From assembly GCA_036583965.1 (NCBI GenBank), contig JAZBQD010000026.1, forward strand, positions 4,461,400 through 4,525,399: DNA of 64,000 bases, written 5' to 3'. Source of the stretch: Prunella strophiata (taxonomy: Eukaryota; Chordata; Aves; Passeriformes; Prunellidae). Positions within the stretch are counted from its first letter, which is position 1; every line of letters begins with the position of its first letter. The notes below the pieces were generated by a model. It did not search any database. It saw nothing but the letters and a program-made list of their open reading frames with translations, and had not been told where the DNA came from. Position numbers and translations under genes: made by a program. Below are positions 61,101 through 64,000 of the stretch, in pieces.

Positions 61101-64000
61101 GACAGAAATGCCAGAACTCTAGAGCTGTGCCACCATCTTAACAGGCATCAAAATACTACAACTACCTTTAACAGCAGCTTCAGATTTATTTCCTTTATGC
61201 AAAATCATTCACCTCAAAATTGAGAAATCACTAAAGCTAAGACAACTCAAGAAGTTCTTCTTTTATTTTACAGATTAAAAACCCCCAAAACATGCAATCA
61301 GAGCTTCACAGCTCTAAAAATAACAATAATAATAATAATTTTAAAAAACCACAGACAGGTCCATTCCTCAAGTGAAGACACGTCTTTTGTTTATCTAGTT
61401 TGTCTTAAATATGCACCTATTAATTTTGCTGCAAGTCCACAAAAGCCAAATTGTACTGCCTTGACTCACTCCCCATCTGTAAAACTGTAAATGTCTGACC
61501 TCCCTTCACTTAAGAGATCTGAATGCAAACAGGCTAAGGTCAGGAAAACAAACAAAACCTCTTGCAAACCCCTGTAACTGTGAGTTAGCAGAAAGAAAGA
61601 TTGAAAGTAAGTTCCATGGTCACACATCCTGCCAAGCTCTGCCAACAGGATTTTGCAAGTGAGCAAGAAAGAAAATGCATTGTATTTCTGTCATGATTTT
61701 CTGTTTGCTGGGTAAAGTCAAGAGCTTTAAACTGCCCTAATCATAAGACAGGCTTATTCCCACCACAGTTGTTGTTCTGCCCGCCCTCATCTTTCTTGGC
61801 AAAAGGTTTCTTTTTCTTCTCCTTCTAAAGCCAGAATTAGTCTGTTCCCAGGCTGAAAAACCACACTAAAAAGTCAATCACAGAAAAAAGCTACGACAGC
61901 ATCTGAGCAGGAATCTCACTCTTATGTATGCACAAATTCTCACAGTGAACTTCTGGAATTTAAATCTACCTGTACATGTCCCAGAAGTGACACATAAAAC
62001 ACAGAGTAAAACCAAAGACTGATGGTCCCATTACACACACGTGAATGGGTATAACAAAAGAACAGCCATAGTGTACTTATTCCAGCATCCAGTCCAGCAG
62101 GATGTCCCACTATATTCCACCTTCACCACAGTACCTGGGGAGCATTTCAGAAAGCACACTGAGCTTTAATCTCAGGCACTACTGCCAAACAGATACTCAG
62201 ACATATTCCTGACAGGAAAATGCACCAGTTCTGTTAAATTATCATGAGTGCATGCAGGAGCCATGGACTCCTAGTCAGGACTAAGAGAGCAGCTCTAGCC
62301 TGAGGAAACAAGAATTATCTTCCAGTAAGAACACCAAAACCCAAGCACTGTCCCAAATCAGAACTTAGTATGCAGAATTCAACCTACACATAAAAGTAAC
62401 AGAAAATAATCCATATTAGTTAAACTAGATGCACTCTCTAGGAACTGTCAATGAGTGATAAATGGGAAAGGTGATAATTTTGTACTGACGTGTGCCAGCC
62501 CAAGCTGTGACAGCTGCATCCCTCTCACCATGTTTCTACCCTCTCGAGCAAATGTTTGCACTCACACCACCACGTGGTGTGCCACTTCAGAGAGCTGAGC
62601 CAGCTGAAAGCCAACCTACCAGAAACTGACATTTATTTATTTATTTACTGCCTGAAATTAACTCTCTGTCCTCACCTACTGCTCAGTCAGACAAGCAGAG
62701 GAACACGTGGCTGGAGTCACGGAAGCCCAAAGCGCCAAACCGTGCTGGCTGAACCTCCTGCAGCACGGATGAACTGCTAATAAATACTGCAAACGAGTGT
62801 AATTCCAGTCTGTAGTGAGAGAGTAATAGATCACAGAGTCCAGTCTCCATGGCATCCACTCCCATACATCAGGCCAGGCTGAGGGGCTATTTTGCAAGCC
62901 AGCTTTCACATTTCTTTCTCTTTGCTGAAATTCTTTAGACTAAAGATAAGGGAGCACAAGGTTGCTACAGACAGAGGACTGAAACAGTCTGGAGCTCTTT
63001 TAACATAGCTTTGCACACACATATTTCCAAAACGAGAGAAGACACTGCTGAGCCTTTAGAGCAGAATACTGCTTTCCCTTTTCCAAACTCCAGCAGAGGC
63101 CCCCATCACGGTCCCGGAAACAGGACCCTTCTTCAAGATACCTTCTTGAAAGCCAAGCACGCCTGCTATGACACAGTTATTTATACTGAGCTTTAACATA
63201 GTCACGTGACAAAGAACTGCGGCCTTGTGATTAAAACCCTCCGGCCGAGGCTCTACCCTGCACAGAAACTTGGGCACAGCCTGTTAAATGACTCTCCCTT
63301 CTCTCCTGGAAAAGTTTCTAAACGCAAAGAGCGCAAGGGGCAGCCTCGCAGGGCCATGCCACAACCACCCAGCAGCTGCTGCAGCTGCACACAGGGTTGG
63401 GTCTGAGAAGACCCTGGAGCTTTCAGCAGAGCTAAAAAGCCCAGGCTCTGCAGCGCGGCTGGCACCGGCGCTCCGACTGCAGACGAGCAGCAGCAACAGG
63501 TGAGCACGGAGCGGGCGGCGGGGCGGGCCGGGGCACCGGGGAGACGCCTCCGCAGCCGCTCCTCGCCCGGCCCGGCCCCGGCACACAAGGCCTGTCCCCC
63601 CGCCGCGGCCCGTCACGCACCTTCCAGCCAGCGGAGCTGTTGCTGTCGCCCTTGTCCTTGAAGTAGGGGACGGAGCGCACCATCCACTCGTAGATCTGCG
63701 CCAGCGTGAGCCGCTTCTCGGGGGCGCTCTCGATAGCCTGGCTGATGAGCTCGGCGTAGGACTGGCTGCCCCAGGCATTGCGCCGGGAGCCGCCCTTCCG
63801 CGCCGCCGCGCCGCCCGCCCGCGCCCCCTCGGCCCTGCCGGGCCCCGCCGCCGCGCCGCCCGCGCCCTCCTCCGCCGCGCCAGCCGCGCCACCCGTCTCC
63901 GCCTCGGGCCGCGGCAACGGCCAGGTGCAGGAGCGCGGGCGGCTCTGCGGCTCAAAGTCAGGGTCGATGTCCGGCGACGCCGCGGCCCCAGCCGGCTCCG
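52135..64000 (-). CDS. FOXO4: Forkhead box O4 transcription factor (5' end missing)
   Basis: A FOXO transcription factor, nuclear when insulin/AKT signalling is low and exported via 14-3-3 after AKT phosphorylation. Two coding exons are visible: exon 1 63621-64000 (runs off the right edge; start Met not in the window) and exon 2 52135-53349 with stop TAA at 52137-52135, about 530 residues in all. The first AKT site is in RPRSCTWPL, the second in RRRAAS (53212-53229), the third in [10 protein letters not shown]. The forkhead domain is split: [20 protein letters not shown] through SNSSAGWK in exon 1, then [20 protein letters not shown] in exon 2. The C-terminal acidic activation motif is [18 protein letters not shown], with a final ...NHTWVPS extension as in FOXO1 and FOXO3. 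The call FOXO4 rather than another FOXO rests on [18 protein letters not shown] plus linkage to IL2RG and MED12. Confidence 0.94.
57071..57095 (+). repeat. Poly(A) tract
   Basis: An uninterrupted run of about 17 A, extended by AGA/GAAAA sequence, in the FOXO4 intron. There is no adjoining retroposon that I can recognise. Confidence 0.8.
58990..59316 (+). mobile_element. CR1 retroposon 3' fragment
   Basis: A 5'-truncated CR1 in the FOXO4 intron, antisense to FOXO4. It shows TTCTTCCCATTGAGGGTGGT, CACAGGCTGCCCAAAGAAGC, GTCCAAGGCCAGGCTGGATG and the terminal AAGGTCTCTTCCAACCCAAA followed by a CATTCTGGAATCC-type tail. Boundaries are approximate. Confidence 0.88.
60162..60245. repeat. (CA)n/(TA)n microsatellite
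   Basis: Alternating purine-pyrimidine sequence CACACACACATATATATA, CACACACACATATATATGTG and decaying TATATGTTGTGTATAT. It lies in the FOXO4 intron and is likely length-polymorphic. Confidence 0.9.
61319..61341 (+). repeat. (AAT)n trinucleotide repeat
   Basis: AATAACAATAATAATAATAA, a short imperfect AAT microsatellite in the FOXO4 intron. Confidence 0.85.

Larger units (their letters stand above)
53350..63620 (-). other. FOXO4: FOXO4 intron 1
   Basis: A 10.3-kb intron at the conserved FOXO position inside the forkhead domain (after ...SNSSAGWK). The donor is GTGCGT at 63620 and the acceptor a T-rich CAG at 53352-53350. It contains a CR1 fragment, a poly(A) tract, a CA/TA microsatellite and an AAT repeat. 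No nested gene was supported. Confidence 0.9.

Overview
This is a bird nuclear genome segment, probably from a passerine (the passerine part is inference). Three 5'-truncated CR1 retroposons of avian type, vertebrate split genes with GT-AG introns, CpG-rich promoters and very long minisatellites support a bird. No prokaryotic, viral or CRISPR features were seen.

Layout. (1) 1-22,564, minus strand: the 5' part of MED12. I could place 26 coding exons, about 1,268 codons from the start Met. The rest of the gene lies off the left edge. (2) 22,565-23,130: CpG-rich MED12 5' flank with a degenerate ~20-bp repeat. (3) 23,146-25,997: a 22/23-bp minisatellite of about 125 copies. (4) 26,162-29,152, plus strand: IL2RG, the cytokine-receptor common gamma chain, complete in 8 exons (360 aa). 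(5) 29,526-32,226: a second minisatellite, 16-bp unit, about 169 copies. (6) 32,565-38,269, plus strand: a sestrin-family gene in 9 coding exons, with one extra base in exon 4 and a substituted leucine pocket. (7) 38,270-52,134: sestrin 3' region, FOXO4 3' region and DNA with no recognisable gene. (8) 52,135-64,000, minus strand: FOXO4, two coding exons around a 10.3-kb intron; exon 1 runs off the right edge.

The order MED12(-) IL2RG(+) ... FOXO4(-) mirrors the mammalian Xq13 arrangement, where IL2RG and MED12 are head to head with FOXO4 next door. The addition is a sestrin between IL2RG and FOXO4. In mammals SESN1 sits close to FOXO3, so a FOXO4-linked sestrin looks like the matching ohnologue, lost from the mammalian locus. 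FOXO factors and sestrins both act in the nutrient/stress-mTORC1 axis. MED12 is part of the Mediator kinase module and IL2RG is an immune receptor, so their proximity is conserved synteny rather than one pathway.

Most interesting points: the FOXO4-linked sestrin, its altered leucine pocket, its single-base frameshift, and IL2RG being sandwiched between two multi-kilobase minisatellites that abut three promoters.
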